The position numbers and the translations under genes are program-made. The notes beneath the pieces are model-generated. The model did no database searches. It was not told the origin of the DNA and saw nothing but the letters and a program-made list of their open reading frames with translations. Of a DNA stretch of 64,000 nt, positions 40,359-48,953 are shown one piece after another; positions within the stretch are counted from its first letter, which is position 1; every line of letters begins with the position of its first letter. The stretch is from Desulfomicrobium sp. ZS1 (lineage in GTDB: Bacteria; Desulfobacterota; Desulfovibrionia; Desulfovibrionales; Desulfomicrobiaceae). The stretch covers positions 3,560,001 through 3,624,000 of the forward strand of contig NZ_CP100351.1 in the NCBI RefSeq assembly GCF_024204645.1, in the 5' to 3' direction.

Positions 40359-41171
40359 TTATTCGATGATGACCCCGGCATAACCCACCACTCTCGACAT
40401 ATCTCCGTTCACATCCCCGGAGGTGGCGTAGGCCACCAGCTCGGCCTTTTTTGCGCCCTGGATGTTGGCCAGATGCATGCCGAGGGTCATGGGCAGCACG
40501 CCGCACATGGAGATGTTCTCCTCCCGCACCTTGCCGTAAAAGCCCATGGGGTCCAGAGCCAGGATGCGCTCCAGCGCATGCTGATCGAGGACGCGGGTTT
40601 TTTCGTCGGACGCGAAATGATTCATATCCGAGCTGACCACGACGGACACCTCTCGGCCGAGGGCTCTGAGCGCCTCGGCGATCTTGGCCGCAGCGCCACC
40701 GAGCTTGTGCGGCCGGGGGTCGCCCACGGAGATGGGGATGATGCGCATTTGGGGGTTCTTGGCCCACAAAAAGGGCAGGACCACTTCCAGGGAATGTTCC
40801 TGCAGGTGGGCGACCCGGTCGGCGGTCAAGGCCGGTTCGGCGGCCAGGAGGGCGGCGGCAAGTTCGGCGTCTACGTCCATGGCCGCGCCGGGCAGCAGCC
40901 ATTTGCCGTCCGGCCACACGGCCAGGGGCGCGCCCATGCCGGTGTGGTTGGGGCCAAGCAGCAGCACTGTATCCGTCAGCTTGGCTCGGGCCAGGGTCTG
41001 GCCCGCCACGCCTCCGGAAAAAACATGGCCGGCGTGGGGAACCATGGCCAGCTTGGTGATTGTATCCTTTTCTTTTTCCCCGCGCATGCAGGCCTGCACG
41101 GTTGCCAGCCATTGATCGTGACGTGCGGCATAAAACTGGCCTGCGACAATGGGCTCGCGATCAAAACTCAT
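40359..41171 (-). CDS. MEMO1-family protein (AmmeMemoRadiSam system protein B)
   Basis: 270 residues of the MEMO family, related to class III ring-opening dioxygenases. Putative metal residues are VPHAGHVFSG (His46, His49), LLLGPNHTG (His76) and ISMCGVLPM near 220. In many anaerobes the family is encoded with AMMECR1 and a radical SAM protein; neither is nearby. It is instead 9 bp downstream of a giant TPR protein gene, behind a strong AGGAGG site. Function unknown; a redox or metal-dependent role is suggested from the fold. Confidence 0.85.
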   Translation of the reverse strand: MSFDREPIVAGQFYAARHDQWLATVQACMRGEKEKDTITKLAMVPHAGHVFSGGVAGQTLARAKLTDTVLLLGPNHTGMGAPLAVWPDGKWLLPGAAMDVDAELAAALLAAEPALTADRVAHLQEHSLEVVLPFLWAKNPQMRIIPISVGDPRPHKLGGAAAKIAEALRALGREVSVVVSSDMNHFASDEKTRVLDQHALERILALDPMGFYGKVREENISMCGVLPMTLGMHLANIQGAKKAELVAYATSGDVNGDMSRVVGYAGVIIE

Positions 41172-41180
41172 GTCTGCCTC

Positions 41181-44100
41181 CTAACGAATTTTTTTCACTT
41201 CCTTTTCAAGTCGTGTCCCTTCGAGTTCTGCGGCAGCCATACGACCATGCAGGGAGTTTGGAAAGAGTTCCTTGAGGCGGTTCAAGTTTTTACGCCATTG
41301 GTCTGTTTCCGAGTTCTTCTTGAAAAGCAGTGCCTTGCGGTAGGTGTGCGCTGGCCAATCGGGATCACTCTCGGCGACATAGCCGTCGTATTCCATAGTC
41401 CAGGCCAAGGCGTCCTGGGCGCGACCGCCTTTTTCGGCAGCTTGAATAAGAAGCTCCAGTGTTTCTTTAAGCTTGGGTATGTCACTTTTTTCTTTTTGCA
41501 GCAGCGTGAGGGCTTCCTGCCCCAGAATGGTGGCCTGTTCCAGTTTTCCTGCGCCCAGCGCTTCCCGGCCCAGGAAATAATGGGCGTAGCCCCGTTGCGT
41601 ATCGGTCAGGCCCATGTCCGTGGCCAGTTTGGCCCACAGTGGTCTGGCCCGCACGGACTGCTCCAGTTTTTCATGGGCCAGGGCTGTCGCGTAATCGACC
41701 TGGCGCTGTCGCTCCGCTGCCAGATTCCAGGATGCTACCTGCTTGGACAGGTCCAGAATGTCCTGCCATTGCTGAAGCTCCACCTGCATGGCCAGGGTCA
41801 ACTCCAGGCCCGGTTCGGAAAATTCTCCCCGGGGGCCGGAACCGAAAACAAAAGGCCTGGCCATATCCAGAGCTTCCTGCGGGCGTCCGGTCTGCATGAA
41901 GGCCGTGGCCACGATCAGCCTGATCTGCGGGTCCATGTCCCGACCCTGGTACAGGTTTTCGTGTGCGCTCCAGTGCAGCACCGCTCCATTGAAATCTTCA
42001 AGTTCCAGATCGTTCGTGATCCAGTCCCGCAGGGCCGTGTCCGCTACTTCCCGCGCCTTAGGCAGCAGTTCGTGTTTTGGATAGTCGTCCTGGAAACGGC
42101 GGATTTCCTCCAGGCTTGCGGCGTATTTCTTGTTCCAGAGGTGCCACATGGCCAGCTTCAGCCTGGCCACGGGGGCCAGAGAGCTGTCCGCGTGTTCCAG
42201 GATACTGTTGTAAATCTGCTCGGGGTTCGATTCGGGGCGGCTGAAAACGGGGTTCATGTCCGTGATGCTCGGCTGGTCGAGGACGCCTTCCTCGGCCAGG
42301 CGCATCTTGGCGATGAGGCCACCCTCTTTGGCAGGGTAGGCCTCGGAAGTGCGGTGGTAAATTTCGCGGGCCGCGTCGGGATTATTCTCTTTCAGGAGGA
42401 TGTCGCCGATGCGGGCCATGGCCACGTCCACATCCTGGGCGTCCGGGACTATGTTGGCATAGGCCCAGAAATAGTCCTTGGCCCGGGTCAGGTTGCCGCT
42501 GAGCATGGCGGCATATCCGGCGGACATCAGGAAGGACGGGTCGCTCAGGTAATAGCTTGGCCAGCGTCTTTCGATGCTGCTGACGACTCCAAGGGCCTTG
42601 TCGAAATAGCCCAGTCCGGTGAACGCCCGGAGCAGGCCGACGGTGCTCGGCTGCACGGCCAGGCTCATGGGGAAGTTTTGGGTCGCGTATTGGAAGTGCT
42701 CGGCGGCCCGGCCATAGTCTTTGAGTCGCAGGTAGTGTTCGCCCCAGTAGTAGTCGATCATGGCCACCCGGCGGTCGTCCGGGTATTTCCTGCGCAAGAG
42801 GTCGAAGTAGCCCTTCGCCTCGGGCACGTTGCCCACGAAGAGGTGCAGGTATCCCATGCGGGAGAGGGCCTCGGGCACATTGCGTGAGTCCAGGTTCGAG
42901 TTTTTGGCTGCTTCGTAGGCCTCCAGGATCGCCGCGAAATTGCCTTCAAGGTCTAAAAGACCCTCTTTCATGGTGATGTCGGCCAGGGTATACAGCAATT
43001 CTTCATACAGCGGTTCGGGAACCTTGGGATGCTCGATCATCTGGGTCACGGCCGCGCGGGCGGTCTTCAGATCTTCGACGATCAAAGCGCTTTGGGCGGT
43101 CTTGTACAACTCTTCCAGTTCGGCCGTGCTGTTGTCTTGAGCGCCGGCTTCAGATGCGTTCATGGTCTGGTTTACCGGGGTATCCCCGGGCATCTGCGGC
43201 TCGGACGGTATAGATCCAGAAAGGGTGGGCTCTGGTGGCGCGAAGGGTTGGGCGGTGCTGACAGTCTCGTTGCCGGACGTCTCCGTGGCCGGGACGGCGA
43301 CCGCAGACGAGGGCGTGGCCTCGGTCTGGTTCGTGTCCGGCAGCCCTCCAGTCTGATTGGCCGGGGTCGTGACGGGGACATTGATTTCTTCCTGCGCAGG
43401 CGGCCGGGTATCATTCTGTTCTGTTTTCGTGGCTACGGGGGGCACGGCTGCGGGCAGGATTTGTTCTGGAGCGCCGGCGTCTGCTCGTGTCTTAGTGATG
43501 GGCGTCTCCCGGCTTTGTGCGGGAGGCGTTGCGTCGCGGTCGATGCGGAGGCGCAGCGTGGATTGCGTGGAATCCTCATCCTGGCCAGGACGTATGATCT
43601 TGCTGCGCACTGCGGAAAGGCCCGAAAGTGACGACTCGTGCGCCGGGAGATCGGGTTGATCGCTGCCGAGGGCATTGCCAGGAGCCGATGCCGCAGACGG
43701 ATCCGACGCGCCCGGGAAGGTCGCATTCTGGGCGAGCTCGCTCTGGGCGGCCTGCTCAGGAGGCGGCGACGCTTCGGGCGTGGCGTTGACATCGGCGGCG
43801 GTTTCATTGCCGCCCGACGTGGGCGTGGCTATGCCCGGGACCGGGTTTTCGGGTTCATACGGAGCGGGAGGATACAGCTCGACAGTCAGCTCTTTGCTTT
43901 TGGAATCGGTGGAAGAGGATAGAACAAAGTCGGCTGAGCGCGTTTGAATGAAAATGCCGTCCGGAGTGATCAGGATCTCTTTGAACAGCTCGGACGAAGA
44001 GAGGTCCGGAATTGTTGGCTTGCGTTCATTTTGCCAGAAACTCCAGGGAACGGGAATCTGGATCTGCGTCAGGCCGCGCTGTCTGGGTTCGACTCCGGGC

Positions 44101-44249
44101 AGGGCTGAGTCGAATGTGAAGACAAGCGCCTCACCCTGGGACAGCGTGTTCCACGTCAGAATCGCGCCATGGGCGGCGTGCAGTGGTATCAGGCCAAAAA
44201 TGGCCGAAACAAGAAGCCAGATCAGGCTGGCAAGGGGGCGTGTGCGCAC
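41181..44249 (-). CDS. Large exported tetratricopeptide-repeat protein (1022 aa), unknown function
   Basis: Signal peptide at 1-28 (SLIWLLVSAIFGLIPLHAAHGA), then a beta-rich domain at about 30-125 (ILTWNTLSQGEALVFTFDS). A Pro/Thr/Ala/Glu-rich low-complexity linker spans about 125-385, and a long array of TPR-like helical pairs covers about 385-1010. TPR examples are GYLHLFVGNVPEAKGYFDLL and YWGEHYLRLKDYGRAAEHFQ. Probably periplasmic or surface located, serving as a protein-interaction scaffold. It lies 31 bp downstream of a sigma-54 activator gene and 9 bp before the MEMO gene, so the three form one unit. Confidence 0.8.
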   Translation of the reverse strand: MRTRPLASLIWLLVSAIFGLIPLHAAHGAILTWNTLSQGEALVFTFDSALPGVEPRQRGLTQIQIPVPWSFWQNERKPTIPDLSSSELFKEILITPDGIFIQTRSADFVLSSSTDSKSKELTVELYPPAPYEPENPVPGIATPTSGGNETAADVNATPEASPPPEQAAQSELAQNATFPGASDPSAASAPGNALGSDQPDLPAHESSLSGLSAVRSKIIRPGQDEDSTQSTLRLRIDRDATPPAQSRETPITKTRADAGAPEQILPAAVPPVATKTEQNDTRPPAQEEINVPVTTPANQTGGLPDTNQTEATPSSAVAVPATETSGNETVSTAQPFAPPEPTLSGSIPSEPQMPGDTPVNQTMNASEAGAQDNSTAELEELYKTAQSALIVEDLKTARAAVTQMIEHPKVPEPLYEELLYTLADITMKEGLLDLEGNFAAILEAYEAAKNSNLDSRNVPEALSRMGYLHLFVGNVPEAKGYFDLLRRKYPDDRRVAMIDYYWGEHYLRLKDYGRAAEHFQYATQNFPMSLAVQPSTVGLLRAFTGLGYFDKALGVVSSIERRWPSYYLSDPSFLMSAGYAAMLSGNLTRAKDYFWAYANIVPDAQDVDVAMARIGDILLKENNPDAAREIYHRTSEAYPAKEGGLIAKMRLAEEGVLDQPSITDMNPVFSRPESNPEQIYNSILEHADSSLAPVARLKLAMWHLWNKKYAASLEEIRRFQDDYPKHELLPKAREVADTALRDWITNDLELEDFNGAVLHWSAHENLYQGRDMDPQIRLIVATAFMQTGRPQEALDMARPFVFGSGPRGEFSEPGLELTLAMQVELQQWQDILDLSKQVASWNLAAERQRQVDYATALAHEKLEQSVRARPLWAKLATDMGLTDTQRGYAHYFLGREALGAGKLEQATILGQEALTLLQKEKSDIPKLKETLELLIQAAEKGGRAQDALAWTMEYDGYVAESDPDWPAHTYRKALLFKKNSETDQWRKNLNRLKELFPNSLHGRMAAAELEGTRLEKEVKKIR

Positions 44250-44280
44250 GGGCTACTGTAAGCAAGAATTGGGCACATTG

Positions 44281-45288
44281 TTATAACATATTCTTTTTTT
44301 TCAGTTTCTCTATGAGGGTGGTCCGCTTGATGCCCAAAACTTCGGCAGCCTTGTTCTTGACCCCGTCTACTTCCCCCAGGGCTTCGCTCAAAAGCCGCTC
44401 CTCGACCTGGTCCAGGAATTCTTTGAGGCCAAGCTGCTGGTCCCGCAAGTCCTGGAGCTCCGGCCAGCGAAAGCCTGCGTCCACTGCGGGCACGGGCTTT
44501 TTGGGCACCTCGACTCCGGTTTCGCGCAGGATCTTGTCGGGCAGGTCGAAGATGCCAATCCGATCGGAATCGCAAAGGATGGACATGCGCTCCATGAAGT
44601 TTTCCAGTTCGCGCACGTTGCCGGGCCAGGAATAGCGGGCCAGGATGTCTCGTGCATCATCGGCCATCTCAAGAACGCAGTGCCGGCGATTCGCGCAGAA
44701 ATGCTTCAAGAAATGACGCGCCAGGACCAGCACGTCCTCGCCGCGCTCGCGCAGGGGGGGCAGGGCGATGGGGATGACATTCAGACGGTAAAAGAGGTCT
44801 TCGCGGAAGGTGCCCTTGCGGACTTCCTCTTCCAGGTCGCGGTTGGTCGCCGCGACCACGCGCACATCGGTCTTGATGGTCTTGCCGCCTCCGACCCGCT
44901 CAAACTCCCGCTCCTGCAGCACGCGCAGGATCTTGACCTGCAGGGACAGGTCCATCTCCCCTATTTCATCCAGGAACACCGTGCCGCCATGGGCCATCTC
45001 GAAGCGGCCGATCTTGGTCCGGATGGCATGCGTGAAAGCGCCTTTTTCATGCCCGAAGAGTTCGGATTCAAGCAGTTCGCGGGGGATGGCCCCGCAATTG
45101 ATGGGCACGAAGGGCTTGTCCACCCGTGTGCTGTTGCGATGCAGGGCGCGGACCAGGAGTTCCTTGCCGGTACCGGATTCCCCCGTGACCAGGACGGTGC
45201 TGTCCGAAGGGGCCACTTTGGCGAGGATCCGAAATACCTCTTGCAAGGCGGAACTCTTTCCAATTATTCCACACGTATCAAATGTCAT
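44281..45288 (-). CDS. Sigma-54-dependent transcriptional activator without a sensor domain
   Basis: 335 residues. AAA+ domain at about 7-240 with Walker A GESGTGKE (36-43), Walker B VFLDEIGEMDLSLQ, and a sigma-54 contact loop reading GAFTHA instead of GAFTGA. The C-terminal Fis-type helix-turn-helix is KAAEVLGIKRTTLIEKLKKK. ATG 45288 was chosen because AGGAGAG lies 6-7 bases upstream; ATG 45318 would add 10 residues without a ribosome site. With no receiver or GAF domain it is PspF-like, so activity must be controlled by a partner or by level. It heads the TPR-MEMO unit. Confidence 0.9.
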   Translation of the reverse strand: MTFDTCGIIGKSSALQEVFRILAKVAPSDSTVLVTGESGTGKELLVRALHRNSTRVDKPFVPINCGAIPRELLESELFGHEKGAFTHAIRTKIGRFEMAHGGTVFLDEIGEMDLSLQVKILRVLQEREFERVGGGKTIKTDVRVVAATNRDLEEEVRKGTFREDLFYRLNVIPIALPPLRERGEDVLVLARHFLKHFCANRRHCVLEMADDARDILARYSWPGNVRELENFMERMSILCDSDRIGIFDLPDKILRETGVEVPKKPVPAVDAGFRWPELQDLRDQQLGLKEFLDQVEERLLSEALGEVDGVKNKAAEVLGIKRTTLIEKLKKKNML

Positions 45289-45373
45289 GGACTCTCCTGG
45301 AACGGGGACGGGTTTCAACGCTGTTCCGATACTGCCTAACTGTCAAGATTATGACGGAAAAGCAACTCTAAAA

Positions 45374-46096
45374 ATGCATCATCTCTTGAAATTTCCACCC
45401 CGAAGCCGTAACGCCACCTTTATTGCCCGCGAAAAACGTTTTCTGGTCCACGTGCTGCTGGATGGCCAGCGGGTGACGGTCCACACCAACAACTCCGGTT
45501 CCATGCTGGGCCTGCTGCGCCTCGGCATGGAGGTTTTCATCTCTCCGGCCGGTTCCCCGAAGCGAAAGTTGCCCTATACCCTGGAGCTGGTCCGCCCTTG
45601 TGGCGATTGGATCGGGGTCAATACGTCAACTCCCAACCGTCTACTCAAAAAAGCCTGGGAGGCGTCGGCCATCCCGGAACTTCACGGGTATTCAGAGTTC
45701 ATGCCTGAGGCGGTGCACGGGGATTCGCGGCTTGACGCCCGGCTGTCCGGGCCCGTCGGAGAGTTCTGGATCGAGGCCAAGAACGTGACCATGGTCGAGG
45801 ATGGCGTGGCCTGTTTTCCGGACGCGGTCACGACGCGCGGGCAAAAACACCTGCTCGAACTTATGAATCTCGCGCAGCGTGGCGTGCGCGTAGGCGTCTT
45901 TTTGGCGGTGCAACGCCCTGATGGCGGGTGCTTCGGCCCGGCGGATTTCATAGATCCGCGCTTTGCCGAGCTTTTCTGGATGGCCGCGGACAGGGGCGTG
46001 GAGTTCCTGCCCCATGTCGTACACGTCAGTCCCGAGGGCATTGCCCTTGGTCCCCGGCTGCCGCTTGTTTCCCGAAATTCAACCCAATCTGGATAA
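45374..46096 (+). CDS. sfsA: SfsA family DNA/RNA nuclease-like protein
   Basis: 240 residues with an OB-like N terminus (FIAREKRFLVHVLLDGQRVTVHTNNSGSM) and a nuclease-like core (FWIEAKNVTMVEDGVACFPDAVTTRGQKHL) typical of SfsA. Historically linked to sugar fermentation; the molecular role is unsettled. Start at ATG 45374 gives the standard length. The frame is open far upstream only within the antisense of the neighbouring gene. It is 6 bp upstream of hslO. Confidence 0.92.
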   Translation: MHHLLKFPPRSRNATFIAREKRFLVHVLLDGQRVTVHTNNSGSMLGLLRLGMEVFISPAGSPKRKLPYTLELVRPCGDWIGVNTSTPNRLLKKAWEASAIPELHGYSEFMPEAVHGDSRLDARLSGPVGEFWIEAKNVTMVEDGVACFPDAVTTRGQKHLLELMNLAQRGVRVGVFLAVQRPDGGCFGPADFIDPRFAELFWMAADRGVEFLPHVVHVSPEGIALGPRLPLVSRNSTQSG

Positions 46097-46102
46097 TTAC
46101 GT

Positions 46103-46978
46103 ATGAACGATCAGCTTGTCCGCGTTATCTCCGATGAAGCCAACGTGCGCGCCATGGCCTGCCTGACCACCGCCACTGTGCGCGAGGCCTGTGCCCGGCA
46201 CGCCACCCTGCCCACCGCTTCCGTGGCCCTGGGCCGGGCCATGACGGGCGCCGTGCTTCTGGGCGCGCTGCTCAAGGGGCGGCAGCGCGTGTCCCTCAAA
46301 TTCGAGGGGAACGGCCCGCTCGGTAAGATCGTGGTCGAGGCCGACCCCATGTGCCTCGTGCATGGCTACGTGGGTAATCCGGCGGTGGACCTGCCGCTTA
46401 AGGATGGCCGTTTCGACATCCCCGGCGCTCTGGGGCGGGCCGGCCTTTTGACCGTGACCAAGGACTTGCAGCTCAAGACTCCCTACCAGGGCGTGGTCAA
46501 TCTCGTGTCCAGCGAGATCGCCGAGGATATCGCCTACTACCTGACGGATTCCGAACAGACGCCCTCGGCCATGGGCCTGACCACTATTCCGGATGAGCGG
46601 GGCGGCATCGCCGTGGCCGGAGGGTTTCTGATCCAGTCCCTGCCCCCGGCCAACGAGGAGGCCCTCGACAATCTGATGCGGCGGATACAGTCTTTGCCAC
46701 CCCTGGCCAAGATGTTCCTGGACGGGGCTACTCCCAAAGAGATCCTGGACCGGATTTTCGGGGATATCCCCTTTGAGATTCTCGGACACCAGGACGTGGC
46801 CTTCCACTGCGGCTGCTCCCGCGACCGCATCGAGCAGGCGCTCATCACCCTCGGCGTGGAAGAAATCAAAAGCCTTGCCGAGCAGAACGAGGACACCGTC
46901 ATCACCTGCGAATTCTGCCGGGAGCCCTACGCATTCAGCCCCGATGACCTGCGGCGACTGGCCGAGGAGCGGCATTAG
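46103..46978 (+). CDS. hslO: Hsp33 redox-regulated chaperone
   Basis: Holdase activated by oxidative unfolding. 291 residues; the C-terminal zinc site has the four cysteines CGCSRD and CEFCREPY (about 235-270), and the N-terminal domain contains the family VALGRAMTGAVLLGALLKG stretch. An oxidative-stress chaperone fits an anaerobe that meets oxygen. Followed by a palindrome that can terminate transcription. Confidence 0.95.
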   Translation: MNDQLVRVISDEANVRAMACLTTATVREACARHATLPTASVALGRAMTGAVLLGALLKGRQRVSLKFEGNGPLGKIVVEADPMCLVHGYVGNPAVDLPLKDGRFDIPGALGRAGLLTVTKDLQLKTPYQGVVNLVSSEIAEDIAYYLTDSEQTPSAMGLTTIPDERGGIAVAGGFLIQSLPPANEEALDNLMRRIQSLPPLAKMFLDGATPKEILDRIFGDIPFEILGHQDVAFHCGCSRDRIEQALITLGVEEIKSLAEQNEDTVITCEFCREPYAFSPDDLRRLAEERH

Positions 46979-46995
46979 GGGGAGGAAGATGCTTC

Positions 46996-47032
46996 CGGGG
47001 TGCAGGGGGCACGGCCCCCTGCACCCCGTTTT
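46996..47032 (+). repeat. GC-rich intergenic palindrome, probable hslO terminator
   Basis: 15-bp perfect arms (46996-47010 and 47014-47028) around ACG, followed by TTTT. The flank ATGCTTCCGG and the core GGGTGCAGGGG recur in inverted orientation at 59042-59085, so this is a repeat family. Confidence 0.8.
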
Positions 47033-47088
47033 GGGGACTGGTCGCGCAGGCTCTTTGGTGGAGACGTTTCTCGTGTTCGGAAAGGCCA

Positions 47089-47214
47089 ATGGATCCCCGC
47101 CTTCGCGGGGATGACGTTTCCCGGAGAGGATGTATCTTTTTCTTTCGACCTGATGGACACGGGAGAGGTTGACCTTACGAACACGGTGTCATCCCCGCGA
47201 AGGCGTGGATCCAT
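47089..47214. repeat. Paired inverted REP-like elements
   Basis: A 27-bp unit containing the hairpin ATCCCCGC-CTTC-GCGGGGAT stands at 47089-47115. It reappears as its near-perfect reverse complement at 47188-47214, with 72 bp between. This head-to-head pairing is typical of REP doublets. No RAYT transposase is in the window. Confidence 0.8.
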
Positions 47215-47244
47215 GTCTTTGATGCAATGCCGGTCGATGGGCGT

Positions 47245-47278
47245 GAAAAAAGGCCGCCTCCTTGCGGAACGCGGCCTT
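47245..47278 (-). terminator. Terminator of the leftward series ending at the FlgC-like gene
   Basis: On the minus strand AAGGCCGC pairs with GCGGCCTT (8 bp), followed by six T, 23 bp beyond the stop. Confidence 0.8.
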
Positions 47279-47300
47279 GCAGTATCTCTTCTTCAAAAAA

Positions 47301-47672
47301 TCAGACCATCATATTGATAATCACCCCGGTCATGTCCAGGTTGGTGTGCAGGGCGGCGGCGTTGGCGGCGAAGGCGTGCTCGTTTTCGATCATCTGCACC
47401 ATTTCCGTGGCCAGATCGGTGTTCGAGCCTTCGACCAGCATCTCTTCGTAGCGCAGCGCTTCGTCGGTTTCGACGTACTCACCGCCCGGCACCAGTGGCC
47501 CGGAGGCGGTGTTTTCGTAGACATCCTGCACCTGCACGCCCTGACCATTCGGGCCGGTCTCTAATTCCACCCGGCTGGAATGAAAGCCGCTCGTGTTCAT
47601 GTTGGCCACGTTGTTGGCCGTGACCTGTTGGGAAAAACTGATGGCCTGCATGGCCTGAACATTTTCCATCAT
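47301..47672 (-). CDS. Short flagellar basal-body rod-like (FlgC-type) protein
   Basis: 123 residues. The N terminus AISFSQQVTANNVANMNTSGF is the conserved rod/hook signature. The C terminus NTDLATEMVQMIENEHAF, with its LDMTGVIINMM tail, is the second conserved helix. FlgC is usually about 140-150 residues and lies with flgB and fliE; here it stands alone beside folE2. It may be a FlgC paralogue or an extra rod-like protein. GGAGG precedes ATG 47672. Confidence 0.75.
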   Translation of the reverse strand: MMENVQAMQAISFSQQVTANNVANMNTSGFHSSRVELETGPNGQGVQVQDVYENTASGPLVPGGEYVETDEALRYEEMLVEGSNTDLATEMVQMIENEHAFAANAAALHTNLDMTGVIINMMV

Positions 47673-47719
47673 GGCGCACCTCCGCTCATTTTTTTATTCT
47701 AACGCGGGCAGGGTTCGCG

Positions 47720-48520
47720 TCAAGGGTTTGTGTGGACGGCGTCCGTGCCTTCGTCCATCTGATCGATGCAGGCATAGGCGCTGTGGTTGTGAATGGATTC
47801 AAACGATTCCACCTCAACCCGAAAACCCTTCACCTTGGGATGCGCGGCCAGGCGTGACGCCGCGCCCCGCACCACATCCTCCACGAAGGTCGGGGCGGCA
47901 AAGGCCGCTTCAGTCACGAATTTTTCATCCTCGCGTTTCAAGAGCGCGTAAACCGGGGAAGAACCGGACTCCTGCGCGATGGCGATGAGATCTTCAAGCC
48001 AGAGCATGCCCAGACACTGCGCCTCGATGCGGACCATGGCCCGCTGGCTGTGGGCGCCTTCCCGGGAAATCGCCTTGGAGCAGGGACACACGGTCATGAC
48101 CGGCACTTCCACGCCCAGCATCAGGCTGACCTCGCCATTGCGCAGCACCCCGCGCAGAAAGCAGGAATAATCCATGAGCGCTGCGCTGCCAGTGACCGGG
48201 GCGCGTTGTTCCAGAAAGTAGGTGAAAAAAAAGCACAGGTGGGAGCTTTCGGCCTGCAGGCGATCGCGCAGATCCAGCAGCAGGTTTTTGCAGCTGTCCG
48301 CGTCCAGGGTCGTGTCCATGTCGCGCAGTGCTTCAAGAAATCTGCTCATGTGCGTGCCCTTGAACCGGGCCGGCAGATCCACGCTCAAATCCACCCGCGC
48401 CACGGTATGCAGCCGTCCCTTGGCCCGGTCGCGCACCGTCAGGGGGATGGACAGGTTCTTGACCCCGACGCGGTCGATGCGCAGGGCCACTTCCGCCGGG
48501 CCGCTCTGAACGTCGCGCAT
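47720..48520 (-). CDS. folE2: GTP cyclohydrolase FolE2 (type IB)
   Basis: Converts GTP to dihydroneopterin triphosphate for folate or queuosine. 266 residues with the COG1469 features [41 protein letters not shown] and FVEDVVRG. Unlike zinc-dependent FolE it can use other divalent metals. Its ATG shares one base with the nikR stop (TGATG), so the two are translationally coupled. Confidence 0.94.
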   Translation of the reverse strand: MRDVQSGPAEVALRIDRVGVKNLSIPLTVRDRAKGRLHTVARVDLSVDLPARFKGTHMSRFLEALRDMDTTLDADSCKNLLLDLRDRLQAESSHLCFFFTYFLEQRAPVTGSAALMDYSCFLRGVLRNGEVSLMLGVEVPVMTVCPCSKAISREGAHSQRAMVRIEAQCLGMLWLEDLIAIAQESGSSPVYALLKREDEKFVTEAAFAAPTFVEDVVRGAASRLAAHPKVKGFRVEVESFESIHNHSAYACIDQMDEGTDAVHTNP

Positions 48521-48939
48521 CAGGTCAGATCCTGCCCGGTGGTGGCCAGACTCAGCTTGCCGTGCTTCACACCCTTGGTGGAGATGAGTCGTTCGGCGGT
48601 GGCTTTGATGTCCTGACCCGGGCCGCGCAGAATGAGCACCTCCATGCAGTTGTGGTGGTCAAGATGGATGTGCAGGGATGTGACAATGACATCAAGGGAT
48701 GAGTGCTGGATCTCGGTCATCTTTTGCGCCAGGTCCGAGTGATGGTGATCATAGACCAGGGTCAGGGTGCCGACCATCTCCTTGTTCAGGTCTTCCCATT
48801 CCTTCTGCACCAGAGTGCCTCGGATAAGGTCGCGGATGGCTTCGGAGCGTGTCTGATAACAGCGTTCCTCGCACAGTGCGTCGAATTTTTCCAGCAGATC
48901 GGAGTCCAGGGACACTCCAAAACGAATAGTCTGACCCAT
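48520..48939 (-). CDS. nikR: Nickel-responsive regulator NikR
   Basis: Ribbon-helix-helix DNA-binding domain (residues 3-45: [20 protein letters not shown]) and ACT-like metal domain. High-affinity nickel ligands are all present: His79, His90, His92 and Cys98 (HIHLDHHNC). 139 residues matches the family. No nickel transporter or hydrogenase gene lies nearby; instead it is coupled to folE2 and follows a methyltransferase by 14 bp. Confidence 0.94.
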   Translation of the reverse strand: MGQTIRFGVSLDSDLLEKFDALCEERCYQTRSEAIRDLIRGTLVQKEWEDLNKEMVGTLTLVYDHHHSDLAQKMTEIQHSSLDVIVTSLHIHLDHHNCMEVLILRGPGQDIKATAERLISTKGVKHGKLSLATTGQDLT

Positions 48940-48953
48940 TTTTTCTCCTTACG

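Larger units (their letters stand above)
46979..47300. other. Intergenic region with palindromic repeats after hslO
   Basis: About 320 bp with no gene. It holds a 33-bp perfect GC-rich palindrome (46996-47028), two inverted copies of a REP-like hairpin (47089-47115 and 47188-47214) and the terminator of the leftward FlgC-like gene (47245-47278). Open frames across it merely translate the repeats. Confidence 0.75.

Noticed and set aside
47000-47317. Short frames across the hslO downstream region containing a VIPAKAGIH-like stretch
   Set aside because: This peptide is the well-known translation of the REP-like repeat, not a gene.
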